Positions 62,700-64,000 of a stretch of 64,000 bases of DNA are shown piece after piece. Both the position numbers and the translations under genes were made by a program. Origin of the DNA: Macrobrachium rosenbergii (Eukaryota > Arthropoda > Malacostraca > Decapoda > Palaemonidae); assembly GCF_040412425.1 (NCBI RefSeq), contig NC_089767.1, positions 660,671 through 724,670 on the forward strand, given 5' to 3'. The notes beneath the pieces were generated by a model that was not told where the DNA came from, searched no databases, and saw nothing but the letters and a program-made list of their open reading frames with translations. How positions within the stretch are numbered: position 1 is the stretch's first letter; every line of letters starts with the position of its first letter.

Positions 62700-63057
62700 A
62701 AAACTGAAGTTAATGGGAAAACTTTTTAAAACATACAGCGGAGAAAGCAAACTGAGAACCGGAAAGGGAGTTTTATGTGATTTGGCGCGTCATATTGAAA
62801 TGTGTGTTTCTTTGCCTTTTAAAGTTATATTGTTTTTTGTCAGATGTCGGACGTTTTTTTAGTATGAGAGTGCTGAACGCCCAAATTGCATCGAGTAGGG
62901 AAAAAAGAGAAAAAGATGAGTAAATTAGCTAAATAATGGTACGTCAAATTCTATTTTTTTTAAACTTCCGGTCTTGCTAAGTATTTTTTGTCAAGTATAT
63001 CGTTATCTATGTATGCTAATTTACTAAATAATGTATATATTGTAAATAAGCTTTTGT

Positions 63058-63063
63058 AAATAA
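63058..63063 (+). promoter_or_regulatory. Candidate polyadenylation signal of the P-like element
   Basis: AATAAA about 360 bp after the last stop and ~310 bp before the right end of the transposon, well placed for the transposase transcript. Confidence 0.4.
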
Positions 63064-63326
63064 ATGTCAAGTCAAACTCTAATAGAATTCTTTAAGTCCT
63101 ATCAAGCAATCTCATTTAAAATTTTTTTTATATATCAGAAAGCAGAGGTTTATATGAATTTTACAAATAACTGACCATATGATAAACTTATAATCCCCAA
63201 CAACTCCGGCCCAAGGAAATTAAAGTTGCTTCCCAGGTACTTGAAAGGACAACCCTTCTTGACTGCTCCGACCCTAAGTCCCTTCCTTGGCCTCCAGGAG
63301 ACGTATTAAAATACCCCACAACTACC

Positions 63327-63370
63327 CCCGCCACCAAAGTGACTGTACCTAACTCCTTCAATATACCTTG
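63327..63370 (-). repeat. Right terminal inverted repeat of the P-like element
   Basis: Reads on the minus strand CAAGGTATATTGAAGGAGTT then AGGTACAGTCACTTTGGTGG, the partner of 59,770-59,812. The match fades beyond the GGGG run. Confidence 0.88.
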
Positions 63371-63507
63371 CTTGCTAGGTAAGAAGTTGGTTCTTAGCCA
63401 CGTAATAATAAATCTCATCCTTCGGGCCAGCCCCCCTAGGAGAGCTGTTAGTCAGCTCAGCGGTCTGGTTAAACTAAGATATACTTAACTTTTTTTCAGC
63501 GCCGGGT

Positions 63508-64000
63508 GATGCAAAGGGCATTCGTGAAATTCCGCTATTCGTCTCTTCTCTGTGTTTTACCCTCCAAAAATCTCCCTCATCTCCATCCCCGCTTCTTATC
63601 GTTCTTATGAGGGTGTTCTAACCCTTCTGGTGCTTACAGGAGCCCAGATGACAAAATTGCCTGTAGCTCTCCCAGGATTGCGCGAAGGACATATCCAAGC
63701 CATTATTTCATCTACATACGAAACTTAAATCATTTTCCTCTATGGTATTATTGCTAACTCTTTCCTGCCATCTGACCTCTGATGTCCTTCTCGAAGCTTT
63801 ATTATCAAATCAGCAAAATCTATTAGTTGTAGTTTCGTTATCATACCAAGATTCATATCTATATAACAACAAAGATCGTGCTAGACTTATGTATAATCTT
63901 ACTTTCGTACACAATTTCCGGGTGTTTGATTTAAATTTTGTTGAACTGATGCAACTGACGAAATCTTTATACGTTAAGTTTATTTTGCGATGTGACTTGG
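63508..64000. other. No recognised feature
   Basis: About 490 bp of unique-looking sequence with no open frame, element or RNA gene that I can support. Confidence 0.5.

Overview
The window reads as intergenic or intronic DNA from a large, repeat-rich arthropod genome, most likely a decapod crustacean and perhaps a caridean shrimp. The evidence is AT-rich background, more than 30 long (GA/CT)n, (TA)n and (CA/GT)n tracts, and several short interspersed repeats that I recognise as decapod-type. No complete host gene is visible. Long open frames are almost all translations of microsatellites or of a minisatellite.

Region 1-36,141 is dominated by a large inverted duplication. The first 12.7 kb reappear in reverse complement at 24,131-36,141, separated by about 11.5 kb. 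The left arm runs off the window start, so the true outer end is unknown. Shared SINE insertions, one with the same target-site duplication in both arms, show that the copies separated after those insertions. The outer part is nearly identical and the inner 1-2 kb is clearly diverged. On the left the homology stops at a ~700-bp AT-dinucleotide block. The spacer holds AT tracts, a tRNA-derived SINE, two tandem copies of a stem-loop repeat and a third, older copy of one arm unit.

Region 36-55 kb is a patchwork of mobile-element remains: a decapod SINE (37.3 kb), a possible BEL/Pao RNase H scrap (37 kb), a ~1.5-kb segment bounded by ~220-bp inverted repeats (40.3-41.8 kb), a decayed BEL/Pao LTR element with integrase and DUF5641 remains flanked by LTR-like repeats in inverted orientation (45.0-48.1 kb), a deleted hAT transposon keeping a transposase C-terminus (50.3 kb), a second SINE next to a TA tract (51.5 kb) and further stem-loop repeats (52.6, 54.5, 55.0 kb).

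Region 55.8-57.3 kb is a ~28-bp minisatellite of about 54 units. Just beyond it on the minus strand (57.6-57.9 kb) is the best candidate for a host coding exon: a cysteine-rich, N-glycosylation-site-containing sequence with a good splice acceptor, one homopolymer frameshift and a downstream AATAAA.

Region 59.6-63.5 kb shows a clear insertion series: a tRNA-derived SINE with 13-bp target-site duplications is split by a 3.6-kb P-element-like transposon with terminal inverted repeats and 8-bp target-site duplications. It carries a THAP zinc finger, a coiled coil, a P-type transposase core and a C-terminal domain, all broken by several frameshifts. It could not make a full transposase as written, although the THAP domain is intact.
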